From contig NZ_LQCI01000018.1 of the NCBI RefSeq assembly GCF_001613935.1, forward strand, positions 34,602-98,601: DNA of 64,000 bases. Reading direction: 5' to 3'. Each line of letters begins with the position of its first letter. Position 1 is the stretch's first letter. Under the pieces are notes generated by a model that was not told the origin of the DNA, did not search any database, and saw only the letters and a program-made list of their open reading frames with translations. Positions 24,077-32,811 of this stretch are shown here, in pieces. The translations under genes and the position numbers were made by a program. The DNA comes from Amycolatopsis regifaucium. Its GTDB lineage: Bacteria > Actinomycetota > Actinomycetes > Mycobacteriales > Pseudonocardiaceae.

Positions 24077-25444
24077 GTGGGCAAGCGGACTTGGATCCAG
24101 GCCGTGGGCCTGGCCGCCGCTGCCGCAACGGCCGGCGCGGTCCTCGTGATCGCGCCGGCCTCCGCGGCCGGCGGCATCGGCGCCGCCTTCAGCAAGGGCT
24201 CCGATTGGGGCTCCGGCTGGGAAGGCAAGTACACGATCAGCAACAACTCGGGCTCATCCCTTCCCACGTGGACGGTCGAATTCGATCTTCCCTCCGGACA
24301 TTCGATCGCTTCACTGTGGGACGGCAGCTATTCCGTCTCCGGCCAGCACGTGACCGTGAAGAACACCTGGAACGGCAACCTTTCCAACGGCGGCAGCACC
24401 AGTTTCGGGTTCAACGTCAAGTACTCCGGGGGCTACGTCGCCCCGGCGAACTGCAAGCTCAACGGTGGGTCCTGTGACCCGGGTGGCGGCACCCCGACCA
24501 CGACGCCGACCACTCCGACCACCACGACGTCGAATCCGCCCACGACGACCACGAGCAATCCGCCGCTGCCCGGCGGCCGTGGGGCGCCGTATCTGTACCT
24601 GGGCTGGGGCAGCCCGCCGAACCCGCAGACGGTCATGAACGCGACCGGGATCAAGTGGTTCACGATGGCGTTCATCCTGTCCTCCGGTGGGTGCAATCCC
24701 GCGTGGGACGGCAGCAGGCCGTTGCAGGGTGGCGTCGACGCGAACGCGATCGCGCAGATCAAGGCAGCGGGCGGGCAGATCGTGCCGTCCTTCGGCGGGT
24801 GGAGCGGCAACAAGCTCGGCCCGAACTGCTCGACGCCGGAAGCGCTCGCCGGGGCCTACCAGAAGGTGATCGACGCCTACGGGCTCAAGGCGATCGACAT
24901 CGACATCGAGAACACCGACGAGTTCGAGAACGCGGTCGTGCAGGACCGGGTCCTGAACGCGCTGAAGATCGTGAAGGCGAACAACCCCGGTATCCAGACC
25001 ATCCTCACCTTCGGCACGACGACCAGCGGCCCGAACTCCTGGGGCCAGCGGCTGATCGACCAGTCGAAGGCGCTGAACGCCGGGATCGACGTCTACACGA
25101 TCATGCCGTTCGACTTCGGTGGTGGCGCGGACATGTACGGCAACACCATCAGTGCCGCGAACGGCCTGCGGGACAAGCTGAAGTCGACGTTCGGGTGGAA
25201 CGACGCCACGGCGTACGGCCACCTGGGCATCAGCGGCATGAACGGTCTCTCGGACCAGCGGGAACTGACGAGCCTCGACACCTGGACCCGGATCACCAAC
25301 TGGGCCAAGACCAACAAGATCGCCAGGCTCGCGTTCTGGTCGACCAACCGTGACCGGGGCTGCCCTAACGGCGGCGTCGCCGAGAACTGCAGTGGCATCG
25401 CGCAGAACGACTGGGACTTCACGCGGATCACCGCCGGCTTCTGA
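24077..25444 (+). CDS. Secreted chitinase-like protein, CBM2 + divergent GH18
   Basis: 455 aa. Signal peptide (about 1-31), CBM2 module (32-134) nearly identical to that of the upstream chitinase, a shorter Thr/Pro linker, then a GH18 barrel of a different subgroup: GLKAIDIDIENTDEF carries D274, D276 and E278, but the first aspartate of DxxDxDxE is K271. VPSFGGWSG is present. The catalytic acid is kept, so activity on chitin is plausible. Start GTG 24077 follows GAGAGG; translation is likely coupled to the upstream gene. Nothing separates the two genes but 11 bases, so they form one operon. Confidence 0.88.
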   Translation: MGKRTWIQAVGLAAAAATAGAVLVIAPASAAGGIGAAFSKGSDWGSGWEGKYTISNNSGSSLPTWTVEFDLPSGHSIASLWDGSYSVSGQHVTVKNTWNGNLSNGGSTSFGFNVKYSGGYVAPANCKLNGGSCDPGGGTPTTTPTTPTTTTSNPPTTTTSNPPLPGGRGAPYLYLGWGSPPNPQTVMNATGIKWFTMAFILSSGGCNPAWDGSRPLQGGVDANAIAQIKAAGGQIVPSFGGWSGNKLGPNCSTPEALAGAYQKVIDAYGLKAIDIDIENTDEFENAVVQDRVLNALKIVKANNPGIQTILTFGTTTSGPNSWGQRLIDQSKALNAGIDVYTIMPFDFGGGADMYGNTISAANGLRDKLKSTFGWNDATAYGHLGISGMNGLSDQRELTSLDTWTRITNWAKTNKIARLAFWSTNRDRGCPNGGVAENCSGIAQNDWDFTRITAGF

Positions 25445-25528
25445 CGTCCCTCTCCCTGAAGTATCCCCGAACTGCGGGCCCGCACCGAAGCTGCACGGTG
25501 CGGGCCCGCTCCACGTTCCTCTCTCCCC

Positions 25529-25590
25529 GCGTTTCGTCCTCTAAACGCGGTAGATGCGCACGCAAGTACCGCATTCAGAGGACGAAACGC
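25529..25590. terminator. Family A inverted repeat between convergent chitinase genes
   Basis: Arms of 24 bases (25529-25552 and 25567-25590) with two mismatches, beginning GCGTTTCGTCCTCT, around a 14-base loop. It ends 4 bases before the stop codon of the convergent GH18 gene and so can terminate both transcripts. Confidence 0.75.
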
Positions 25591-25593
25591 GTT

Positions 25594-27363
25594 TCAGGGC
25601 AGGGCGTTCAGAAAGGGTTCGTGGGCGTTCTGGAATTCCCAGCCGTAGTACCGGTCCCAGTTGATCGACCAGGTCATGAGCCCGCGCAGCGCGGGGGACG
25701 CACCGCCGCGCAACGTGTACGACCCACATCCGGAGTTCTTCACGAGGCAGTTCAGCGCCGAGTGCACCGCGGCGGGCGCGGTGTGCCCGTTGCCGGCGCT
25801 CACCGCCGCGGGAAGGCCGAACGCGATCTGGTCCTCCCGCAGCCCTGGGAACCGGAACCCGGTCGACGCCACGGTGAACCCGGCCTTGACCATGTCCGTC
25901 ATCGCGATGTGGAAGTCCGCGCCACCCATGAAGTGGTACTGGTTGTCCAGGCCCATCACCGGACCGGAGTTGTAGTCCTGGACGTGCAGCACGGTCAGCG
26001 CGTCGCGCATCGCGTGGATGACCGGCAGGTACGAACCGGTGCGGTTGTCGGCACCGCCGAGGCCGCCGTAGTACTGGTATCCGGTCTGCACGAAAAACGT
26101 CTCGGGCGCCATCGTGAGCACGAATCCCGCGCCGTATTTGGCTTTCAGCGTCTTCAGCGCCGAAATGAGATTGACGATGACCGGCGTGGTCGGGTTGCGG
26201 AAATCGTTGTCACCGGAATTGAGGTACAGCGAGTGTCCCTCGAAGTCGATGTCGAGCCCGTTCAGCCCGTACCGGTCGATGATCGCGGACACCGAGCTGA
26301 CGAACGCGTCCCGCGCGGCGGTCGTGGTCAACTGGACCTGGCCGTTCTGGCCGCCGATGGAGATCAGGACCTTCTTGCCCTGCGCCTGCTTCGCGCGGAT
26401 CGCCGCGGTGAAGTCCGCGTCGCTTTCCACCGTCGGGCATTCCGCCACCGGGCACCTCGTGAACCGGATGTCGCCGGAGGTCACCGAAGTCGGCTCACCG
26501 AAGGCGAGGTTGATGATGTCCCAGGCGGGCGGAACGTCCGCCATCCGCGTGTAGCCGGAGCCGTTGGCGAAACTCGCGTGCAGGTAACCGATCAGCGCGT
26601 GCTTCGGCAGGCCGGTGTCGACGCAGCCGCCGGTCGTCGCGCCGACCTCCGTGGTCTTCGGCGATTCGCCCGCGCTGTTGTACGCGGCCACCGAGTAACT
26701 GTGCGAGGAACAGGCCGCCAGCCCCGAAAGGGTGGCCGCGGTCCCGGTCACCGTAGCGACCACCTTGCCGCCCTCGTACACGCGATACCCGGTCACCGTG
26801 CCTGCCGACGCTCCCCACGAGAGTGCGATCGACGAGTTCGTCACCGTGCCCACGGCCGGATTTCCCGGCGCGGGTGGCGCGCCCGGGGTGCCACCGCCCG
26901 GGCCGTCGAGGCTGATGTCGTCCGCGTAGAAGGTGCCCGACCCGAACCAGCCGTGGACGTACACCTCGGCCGTCGTCTGCGTCGACGACGTCGTGAACGA
27001 CAGCGAAAGCTGCGTGTAGGAGGTCGCGGCGGTCCAGGTCGACGGTCCGCCGGTGACCCCGAGGTACACCGGGTTCCCGTTCACCCAGGCCGACACCGCG
27101 TAGGTCGTGTTCGGCTGGACGGACACCGTCTGTGCGCATTTCCCGGTCGTCGAGCCCGGTGTCACCGAGACGGCGTAACCGCCCGAACGAATCGGTGTGG
27201 TGACGGCCGCGCCCGCCGCGCAGGACCAGCCGGACGTCGAACCGGCTTCGAAGCCGGGGTTGATCAGCAGGTTGGCCGCGCTCGCGGTGCCGCCTCCCGC
27301 TATCAGCCCCGCGAAGGTGAGCACTAAAACAGCCAGAAAAGCCAGGGATCTGGAACGCCTCAT
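25594..27363 (-). CDS. Secreted ChiC-like chitinase (CBM + FN3 + GH18)
   Basis: 589 aa exported enzyme. Signal peptide (1-29), a jelly-roll carbohydrate-binding module (about 31-155, NLLINPGFEAGSTSGW as in CBM4_9/CBM16 types), a proline-rich link, a fibronectin type III domain (about 165-245) and a GH18 domain (about 254-589). The catalytic motif reads LNGLDIDFEGH with D371, D373 and E375; N368 replaces the first aspartate. The layout resembles Streptomyces ChiC-type exo/endochitinases. ATG 27363 is preferred over 27384 because GGAGAGG lies 7 bases before it. It has its own dre-like site upstream. Confidence 0.9.
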   Translation of the reverse strand: MRRSRSLAFLAVLVLTFAGLIAGGGTASAANLLINPGFEAGSTSGWSCAAGAAVTTPIRSGGYAVSVTPGSTTGKCAQTVSVQPNTTYAVSAWVNGNPVYLGVTGGPSTWTAATSYTQLSLSFTTSSTQTTAEVYVHGWFGSGTFYADDISLDGPGGGTPGAPPAPGNPAVGTVTNSSIALSWGASAGTVTGYRVYEGGKVVATVTGTAATLSGLAACSSHSYSVAAYNSAGESPKTTEVGATTGGCVDTGLPKHALIGYLHASFANGSGYTRMADVPPAWDIINLAFGEPTSVTSGDIRFTRCPVAECPTVESDADFTAAIRAKQAQGKKVLISIGGQNGQVQLTTTAARDAFVSSVSAIIDRYGLNGLDIDFEGHSLYLNSGDNDFRNPTTPVIVNLISALKTLKAKYGAGFVLTMAPETFFVQTGYQYYGGLGGADNRTGSYLPVIHAMRDALTVLHVQDYNSGPVMGLDNQYHFMGGADFHIAMTDMVKAGFTVASTGFRFPGLREDQIAFGLPAAVSAGNGHTAPAAVHSALNCLVKNSGCGSYTLRGGASPALRGLMTWSINWDRYYGWEFQNAHEPFLNALP

Positions 27364-27411
27364 CGCGATTCCTCTCCGGATCATGGGCGGCCGACTGCCG
27401 CGTCCGGTTAA

Positions 27412-27423
27412 TTGTCTAGACCA
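27412..27423. promoter_or_regulatory. DasR-type (dre-like) site upstream of the ChiC-like gene
   Basis: TTGTCTAGACCA, one mismatch from TGGTCTAGACCA, centred about 55 bases before the start codon and therefore near its promoter. Confidence 0.65.
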
Positions 27424-27565
27424 ATATGGCGAAAGTCCAGAGCCGGAGCACGCCAGGGCCGAAAGACCCGACTACTCCGGGCTGCTTTACCGGTGTGACG
27501 CGCGTACGTCCCTCCGTAACGTCTGGAGGATCAAGCAGGACTGGGGTTTCAGGGAGGTGGGGACG

Positions 27566-27613
27566 ATGGGAACGCACAGGTACACACCGAGAACGACCCA
27601 TCCGGCGCGATGA
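27566..27613 (+). CDS. Leader peptide overlapping the sigma factor start
   Basis: A 15-residue ORF, MGTHRYTPRTTHPAR, with a strong ribosome binding site (AGGGAGGTGG before the ATG). Its stop codon overlaps the sigma factor ATG (ATGA), whereas the sigma gene itself has no good ribosome binding site. This is the layout of translational coupling: ribosomes finishing the leader would start the sigma factor. Rich in Thr, Arg and Pro. Confidence 0.55.
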   Translation: MGTHRYTPRTTHPAR

Positions 27614-28242
27614 CCGTGTCCGAGGCCGTGCGTCCGACCTATTCGCCTCGTCCGGGAGAACCGGACGGCGCACTGATCCGCGCGGCCATCAGTGGCGACC
27701 GGCCGGCCATCGGGAGCCTGCTGAGCCTTCTCCGGCCGATCGTCTTCCGCTACTGCGTGGGTAAACTGGGCGTGACGACGCGCGGGGTCTCCAGTGCCGA
27801 CGACTGCGCGCAAGAAGTCCTCATGGCCGTCCTTGTCGCCTTGCCGCGCTACAGCTATCAGAACGACAGTTTCCTGCCGTACGTGTTCGGTATCGCCGCG
27901 CACAAGGTCGCCGACGTCCGGCGGAACCTCGCCCGTGACCCGTCCGCACCGGTGCCCGACCCGGAACCGGAACAGCACGGGCCGTGGAACCCGACCTTCG
28001 AAGAGGTCGAGAAGGCAGACCGTGGCCGCCGGCTCGCGCGGCTGTTCAAGGTGCTCACCCCGAAACAGCGGGACGTGCTGGTGTTCCGCGTGATCCTCGG
28101 GTTCAGCGCCGAGGAGACCGCCGCCGCGCTCGGGGTGGCGAGCGCGGGCGCGGTGCGCGTCACCCAGCACCGGGCGCTCAACGAACTGCGCCGCGTACTG
28201 CGTCAGAACCCGGGTTTCGCCGACGGGCTCGCGCTCTTCTAG
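27610..28242 (+). CDS. SigD/ShbA-type ECF-like sigma factor
   Basis: 210 aa sigma-70 family factor. Region 2 reads RPIVFRYCVGKLGVTTRGVSSADDCAQEVLMAVLVALPRY with FGIAAHKVADVRRN; region 4 reads LTPKQRDVLVFRVILGFSAEETAAALG with ALNELRR. This combination is that of actinobacterial SigD, called ShbA in streptomycetes, where it drives transcription of the principal sigma gene; that role is inferred from the family. No anti-sigma gene is adjacent. Translation probably depends on the overlapping leader ORF. Confidence 0.85.
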   Translation: MTVSEAVRPTYSPRPGEPDGALIRAAISGDRPAIGSLLSLLRPIVFRYCVGKLGVTTRGVSSADDCAQEVLMAVLVALPRYSYQNDSFLPYVFGIAAHKVADVRRNLARDPSAPVPDPEPEQHGPWNPTFEEVEKADRGRRLARLFKVLTPKQRDVLVFRVILGFSAEETAAALGVASAGAVRVTQHRALNELRRVLRQNPGFADGLALF

Positions 28243-28771
28243 GTCGTGAGCGGCGATTCGGGTTAGAGCGGGGTAAGGCAAAGGGGGCGTGTCGCGTGCC
28301 GGAGACCGGGCTGCCGGACTGAGGCGCCCACTGTCCACAGGGAACACTAAGACGCGACCTTGTGCCCGATTCGGGCGTTTTGTGCGGGGTCGCGAGTGGC
28401 GATGAGCGTTCCAACCCTCTTTGCCACACGATCCCGTGCAATAACCGGACATCAGTACATCATCGGGCGAATAGGCGGCGCGCAGTGTCCTTATGGACAC
28501 TCCACATCGAGGGTGGCCTGTAAGTCAGTCCTGAACCCTGCCGAACCCCTCAATAGAACCCTACTCGGGGCCTGCGTCTTTGTCTGCGTGAAGTACATGA
28601 TGGCCCCCTTCCTTGCGCTAGGCGCAAGGAAGGGGGCCATCATGTACTGAGGAAGACCTCCCGGGCCGGTCAGGGGACTCTGAGTCCCTCGATGAGTCCT
28701 TCATGGCCAGGCGGCTACCGGGCTCACCGTAGGTACCTAAAACACCCTTGGCCAGAACCCGAATCACCAAC
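28243..28771. other. 529-base gene-free region between convergent genes
   Basis: Lies between the sigma factor and response regulator stop codons. It contains a short hairpin (28484-28501, arms AGTGTCC/GGACACT), the long family B hairpin at 28592, and just before it CCTGCGTCTTTG...GCGTGA, which recurs before the family B copy at 54290. GTGAG(C/T)GG.GAT...GGTTAGAGCG at the left end also recurs near 54235. No coding frame with normal codon use was found. Confidence 0.6.
28592..28648. terminator. Family B long hairpin (copy 1)
   Basis: 27-base perfectly complementary arms (AGTACATGATGGCCCCC... ) around the loop TAG, between convergent genes. The same arms occur at 38950 and 54290. A bidirectional terminator is the simplest reading. 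Confidence 0.75.
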
Positions 28772-29419
28772 TCACGACGTGGGCTTGCGGCGCTGAGAGG
28801 CGTAGACCGCGGCGGCGGTGCGGCGTTCGAAGCCGAGCTTGTGCAGCAGGGACGACACGTAGTTCTTGACCGTCTTCTCCGCCAGGTACAGCTTTTCCGC
28901 GATCTGGCGGTTGGTCAGCCCGTCGGCGATGTGGTCGAGCACCCGCCGCTCCTGCGGGCTCAACTGTTCGTAGCGCGGGTCCGGCAGCGCACTCTCGCCG
29001 CGCAGGCGGTTCATCACCGACGCCGTCAGCGTGCTGTCCAAGAGCGATCCGCCCGTCGCGACCGTGCGGACGGCCTTGACCAGCGCGCCACCGGAGACCT
29101 GCTTGAGCATGTATCCCGCCGCACCGGCCATGATCGCGCCGAACAACGCGTCGTCGTCCGAATAGGACGTCAGCATCAGGCAGGCGGGCGGCGGGTCGAC
29201 GGACGAGCGGATCTCGCGGCAGACGCTGACCCCGTCCCCGTCCGGCAGCCGGACGTCGAGCACCGCGACCTGCGGTTTGACCGCGGGGATCCGGACGAAC
29301 GCCTCGGCGGCCGTGGACGCCTCACCGACCACCGTGAGATCGTCTTCGGCCTCGAAGACGGTCTTCAGCCCGGTGCGCACGAGTTCGTGATCGTCCAGCA
29401 GGAACACCGAAATCGTCAT
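28772..29419 (-). CDS. DevR/NarL-type response regulator
   Basis: 215 aa. A receiver domain (VFLLDDHELVRTGLK, phospho-acceptor aspartate in VAVLDVRLPDGDG, conserved T/K in LMLTSYSDDD and YMLKQVSG) is followed by a LuxR/GerE helix-turn-helix (LSPQERRVLDHIADGLTNRQIAEKLYLAEKTVKNYVSSLLHKLG). Sequence and partner resemble the mycobacterial DosR/DevR hypoxia regulators. It overlaps the kinase gene by 4 bases. Targets may include the adjacent PPOX and F420 genes (inference). Confidence 0.88.
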   Translation of the reverse strand: MTISVFLLDDHELVRTGLKTVFEAEDDLTVVGEASTAAEAFVRIPAVKPQVAVLDVRLPDGDGVSVCREIRSSVDPPPACLMLTSYSDDDALFGAIMAGAAGYMLKQVSGGALVKAVRTVATGGSLLDSTLTASVMNRLRGESALPDPRYEQLSPQERRVLDHIADGLTNRQIAEKLYLAEKTVKNYVSSLLHKLGFERRTAAAVYASQRRKPTS

Positions 29420-30963
29420 CCCACACTCCCCTGTCGGACCGGCAGTGCCACCGACCAGTCGAGCCTAGTCCCGCCCTCCGGCCTCGCTTCGACGCTGAAC
29501 GACCCGTTCCAGCGGGCCGCGCGTTCGGCGAGGTTCGCCACCCCGCTGCGATGGCCGGGTTCGGCGGGCATGCCGACGCCGTCGTCCACCACCGAAAGCC
29601 TCAGCCACCGTCCGTCGCGGTCGACCGAGACGTCGACCGAGACCACCGTCGCCGCGGCGTGCCTGACCACATTGGACAGTGCTTCGCGCAGGGTCGCGAG
29701 CAGATCCGAACGAACCGTGTCCGGCACGGTCGAATCCAGCGGCCCCTCGAACCCTACCCTCGGTTCGGACGCGCAGCCCGCGTCGAGCGCGACGCGCAGT
29801 AGCTCCGACCGCAGGCTGCCCTGCGCCTCGGCGGGTTCCTGCAACGAAAAGATGCTGTTGCGGATCTCGCGGATCGTGCGGTCGATCTCGTGCGCGAAGC
29901 CGGTCACGCGGTCGGCGACGGTGGGTTCCCCCGCGAGCCTGCCGAGTCCTTCCAGGCCGAGCCCGATCGCGAACAGCCGCTGGATCACCAGGTCGTGCAG
30001 GTCGCGGGCGATCCGGTCGCGGTCCTCGAAGACGGCGAGCCGCTGGCGGTCCTGTTGCGCGCGGGCGAATTCGACCGCGAGCGCGGCGTGCGCGGCGAAA
30101 GTCTCGGCGAGCTGGACGTCGTAGGCGGAGAACGGGGTCTTGTCGCGGAACTTCGCCACCAGGAGCACGCCGAGTTTCTCTTCGCCGACGATCAGCGGGA
30201 CGGCCACCGTGGAGTCCAGGTCCTTGATCACCGCGGGCATCGAGGCGGCGCGGTCACCTTGATACTCAAGCACCTTCTCGCCGTAATCCCGGACGACGAC
30301 GGGCTTGCCCGACGTGAACGCCATCCCGGTCGCGGTGCCTTCGGCCGGCACCGTGATCCCGGCGAGTTTGTCGGCGTCGGGACCCGGCGGCTCGACGATC
30401 TCGAAGACCAGCAAGCCGTCGCCACGAGGACGGGCCACCGCACCCGCGGTGCCGCCGGCCACGACGCGGGCACGTTCGGCGATCAGGCGCAGGGTCGCGG
30501 TCAGATCCTGGTCGGCCAGCAGTGCGCCGGTGACGTGGTAGGAGGCTTCGAGCCAGCGTTCGCGCCGATGCACCTGGTCGAACAGCGCGGCGTTCTCGAT
30601 CACCACACCGGCCGCCGCGGTGAGCGCGACGAGCAAGTCTTCCTCGGCTTCGGTGAATTCCTCGCCCTCCGGCTTGGGGGCGAGGTACAGCATCCCGAAG
30701 ATGCGGCCGCGCATGCGGACGGGCATCACGCGGGCCTCGCCCTCCGGCGGCGGGGACGCCCACGCGTCCCCGAAGCGGATGAACTCGTCCGAATCGAGCA
30801 CGCTCAGCGCGCCGAACGGCGCACCGGTCAGCTCGCAGGCGGATTCGACCATCCGCCGCAGGACGTCGGGAAGACTGAGATCGTGGGCGATCCCGGCCAC
30901 CGCGTCCAGGATTCTGGGCGCCTCGGCGTCACTCGCCGCACTCACCCGCCGCACTGGCGTCAC
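29416..30963 (-). CDS. DevS/DosT-like sensor histidine kinase
   Basis: 515 aa soluble kinase with two GAF domains (about 15-150 and 175-320), a HisKA_3 dimerisation helix with the phospho-histidine in DRIARDLHDLVIQRLFAIG, and a HATPase domain (ALSNVVRHAAATVV, VVDDGVGMPAEPG). No membrane segment. In mycobacterial relatives the first GAF domain binds haem to sense O2/NO; I cannot confirm a haem-ligand histidine here. It starts with GTG and forms an operon with the response regulator. Confidence 0.87.
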   Translation of the reverse strand: MTPVRRVSAASDAEAPRILDAVAGIAHDLSLPDVLRRMVESACELTGAPFGALSVLDSDEFIRFGDAWASPPPEGEARVMPVRMRGRIFGMLYLAPKPEGEEFTEAEEDLLVALTAAAGVVIENAALFDQVHRRERWLEASYHVTGALLADQDLTATLRLIAERARVVAGGTAGAVARPRGDGLLVFEIVEPPGPDADKLAGITVPAEGTATGMAFTSGKPVVVRDYGEKVLEYQGDRAASMPAVIKDLDSTVAVPLIVGEEKLGVLLVAKFRDKTPFSAYDVQLAETFAAHAALAVEFARAQQDRQRLAVFEDRDRIARDLHDLVIQRLFAIGLGLEGLGRLAGEPTVADRVTGFAHEIDRTIREIRNSIFSLQEPAEAQGSLRSELLRVALDAGCASEPRVGFEGPLDSTVPDTVRSDLLATLREALSNVVRHAAATVVSVDVSVDRDGRWLRLSVVDDGVGMPAEPGHRSGVANLAERAARWNGSFSVEARPEGGTRLDWSVALPVRQGSVG

Positions 30964-30993
30964 CGTCCCGAGGTAACTCCCCGGGCAGTGGGG

Positions 30994-31467
30994 TCAGGAA
31001 TGACAAACGCGCCCGGACAGCTCATCTGATGCGTCGATCACGGACTGTGCTTCGTTACCGCGAGCGCCGAGGATCCTCCGACCGGTGACCGATTCGATCG
31101 GGATCCGGAGATACCGGGCGTCCGGCTGACCAGTCCAGCAGTCCAGCGGCAGGGTGGCGAGCTCGTCGATCACGATCGGGTCACGCACCTCGGAAGCGCG
31201 GCCGAGGACGGTGACGTACCAGCCGGATTCCAGGTCGGGCGCGAACTCGTCGACGGCGAACGCGACCACACTGTCGAGTACTCCGGCGAACAACGCGCTC
31301 TGTGACGGCGTCCGGAGCACGATCGCACCGTGGTGGAGGACGAACCGCGTCGGCTGGATCACCGGAAGGGCACGGGAGGTGAACACCACCCGGCCCAACC
31401 CCGTACCCGCGAGCAGCGCGACGCACTGCTCGCGATCGAGCGTCTCGAGACCCAAGGTGTCTGACAT
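30994..31467 (-). CDS. Pyridoxamine 5'-phosphate oxidase-like flavin protein
   Basis: 157 aa split-barrel protein of the PPOX/FMN-binding group: MSDTLGLETLDREQCVALLAGTGLGRVVFTSRALPVIQPTRFVLHHGAIVLRT is the typical N-terminal half with the small-molecule-binding loop, then SGWYVTVLGRASEV. Members bind FMN, F420 or haem; the cofactor here is not clear. Genes like this are common in DosR-type regulons, and it is next to the DevRS pair. ATG 31467 is preferred over 31473 for spacing to the GGGG ribosome site. Confidence 0.78.
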   Translation of the reverse strand: MSDTLGLETLDREQCVALLAGTGLGRVVFTSRALPVIQPTRFVLHHGAIVLRTPSQSALFAGVLDSVVAFAVDEFAPDLESGWYVTVLGRASEVRDPIVIDELATLPLDCWTGQPDARYLRIPIESVTGRRILGARGNEAQSVIDASDELSGRVCHS

Positions 31468-31575
31468 CGGCATCCCCGCGTTCTCGTGGCCAGTTGGCTT
31501 CGAGGTCCACGCTCCCCGGCTTACCGACTCGCCGGTAGGGCCGATGGACCCGGCCCACGCGGGGGATGCCGCGCG

Positions 31576-32007
31576 TTACGCCTTCGGCGTCAGCAGGACG
31601 ACGGGGATCTCCCGCACGGTCTTGGTCTGGTACTGCGCGTAGTTCTTGTAGTCGGCGGTGATCTTGGGCCACAGGCGGGCGCGCTGCTCGCTGTCGGCGA
31701 CGCTCGCGACCATCGGCCGCGCGGTCTCACCCTTCAGCGTGACCTGGACATCGGGGTTGTCGCGGAGGTTGAGGAACCACGCCGGGTGCTGGTCGTCGCC
31801 GCCTCGGGAGGCCACGATGACGTACGCGTCGCCCTCGCGCAGCGGCGAAGTCAGCAGCACCGTGCGCGGCTGACCGGATTTGCGGCCGATGGTGGTCAGT
31901 TCGAGCACGGTCATTCCGGCGAACTCCCAGCCGGCGCGGCCGCCACTGACCTTCTGGATGACGCGGTGGACGGCGTTCATGGTCTTCAAGGCGAAATCAC
32001 TGGGCAT
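31576..32007 (-). CDS. F420-dependent nitroreductase-family (Ddn-like) protein
   Basis: 143 aa split-barrel protein. VLELTTIGRKSGQPRTVLLTSPLREGDAYVIVASRGGDDQHPAWFLNLRDNPDVQVTLKGE is the hallmark of the deazaflavin (F420)-dependent DUF385 family, where the GRKSG and P-A-W-x-x-N-L segments contact F420. Such proteins reduce quinones, nitro groups or other acceptors. Its place next to the redox sensor genes suggests a role at low oxygen (inference). Confidence 0.85.
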   Translation of the reverse strand: MPSDFALKTMNAVHRVIQKVSGGRAGWEFAGMTVLELTTIGRKSGQPRTVLLTSPLREGDAYVIVASRGGDDQHPAWFLNLRDNPDVQVTLKGETARPMVASVADSEQRARLWPKITADYKNYAQYQTKTVREIPVVLLTPKA

Positions 32008-32017
32008 GCGGAGAAGG

Positions 32018-32800
32018 CTACTCCGCTTTCATCGCGACTTCGATCCCGTCCAGGAGGACGGCCAGTGAGATCTCGAAGGCCTCCCTCGCCTCCTGCTCCA
32101 GATACGACACCGTCTCGTCCTCCATCCGGAACGCCTGCTCGCTCTCCATCCAGGTCAGCGTCGGGAACCGCTCGGCGAAGTCCGGCGACACCTCTTGCAG
32201 GAGCGCCGAGCGGGCATACCACCATTCGTCGTCGGTCTGCCCGGTGACCTTTTCCGCGGACCGGGATTCGGCGGCCGTCCTGGCTGGCTCGCGGACACAC
32301 GAGTACAGCGCGCTGATCAGCCGTCGCAGCACCACCGGCGGCAGTCCGGTCCGGCGCAGGATCTTCACCAGGGACTCCAGCACGACGTATTCGTGCGGCC
32401 CCAGCACCGGCCGCGCCTGCGAGACCTGCAGAACCCAGGGGTGCCGCAGATAGAAGTCCCACAGGTCGTACGCCCACCGCGTGGCGTCGGCCCGCCAATC
32501 GGCTCCGTCATGAGAGGTCGGCAGTTCGGCGAGCGCCTTGTCGTACATGAGGTCGAGCAGTTCGCTCTTGCTCGGGACGTAGGTGTAGAGCGCCATGGCC
32601 GTCCGGCCCAGCCGGTCGCCGACCGCGCGCATCGAAAGGCCCGTCATGCCTTCGGCGTCGGCGATCGCGATGGCGGCGTCGACGATCAGGTCCACCGAAA
32701 GCGCCGGTTTCGGCCCCGGCCGCTCGGCGTCCGCCTGCTCCGTCCGCCACAGCAGGGCCATCGACTTCCGGGGGTCTCCCTGCGCCGCGTAGACGACCAC
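32018..32800 (-). CDS. TetR-family repressor, divergent from a UvrA-like resistance gene
   Basis: 260 aa. The DNA-binding domain is displaced towards the middle (LIVDAAIAIADAEGMTGLSMRAVGDRLGRTAMALYTYVPSKSELLDLMYD) after a basic N-terminal arm; the C-terminus is a TetR_C-type ligand domain. Start GTG 32800 follows AAGGAG at 7 bases; a TTG two codons upstream is too close. Two copies of TTACAGG(A/C)TAAA lie in the 78-base gap to the divergent ABC gene, so it most likely represses that gene and itself. Confidence 0.85.
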   Translation of the reverse strand: MVVYAAQGDPRKSMALLWRTEQADAERPGPKPALSVDLIVDAAIAIADAEGMTGLSMRAVGDRLGRTAMALYTYVPSKSELLDLMYDKALAELPTSHDGADWRADATRWAYDLWDFYLRHPWVLQVSQARPVLGPHEYVVLESLVKILRRTGLPPVVLRRLISALYSCVREPARTAAESRSAEKVTGQTDDEWWYARSALLQEVSPDFAERFPTLTWMESEQAFRMEDETVSYLEQEAREAFEISLAVLLDGIEVAMKAE

Positions 32801-32811
32801 TTGCAAACTCC

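Noticed and set aside
28592..28648. Short ORFs such as MMAPFLALGARKGAIMY through the hairpins
   Set aside because: They arise from the palindromes themselves, differ between copies in frame context, and have no ribosome binding site.
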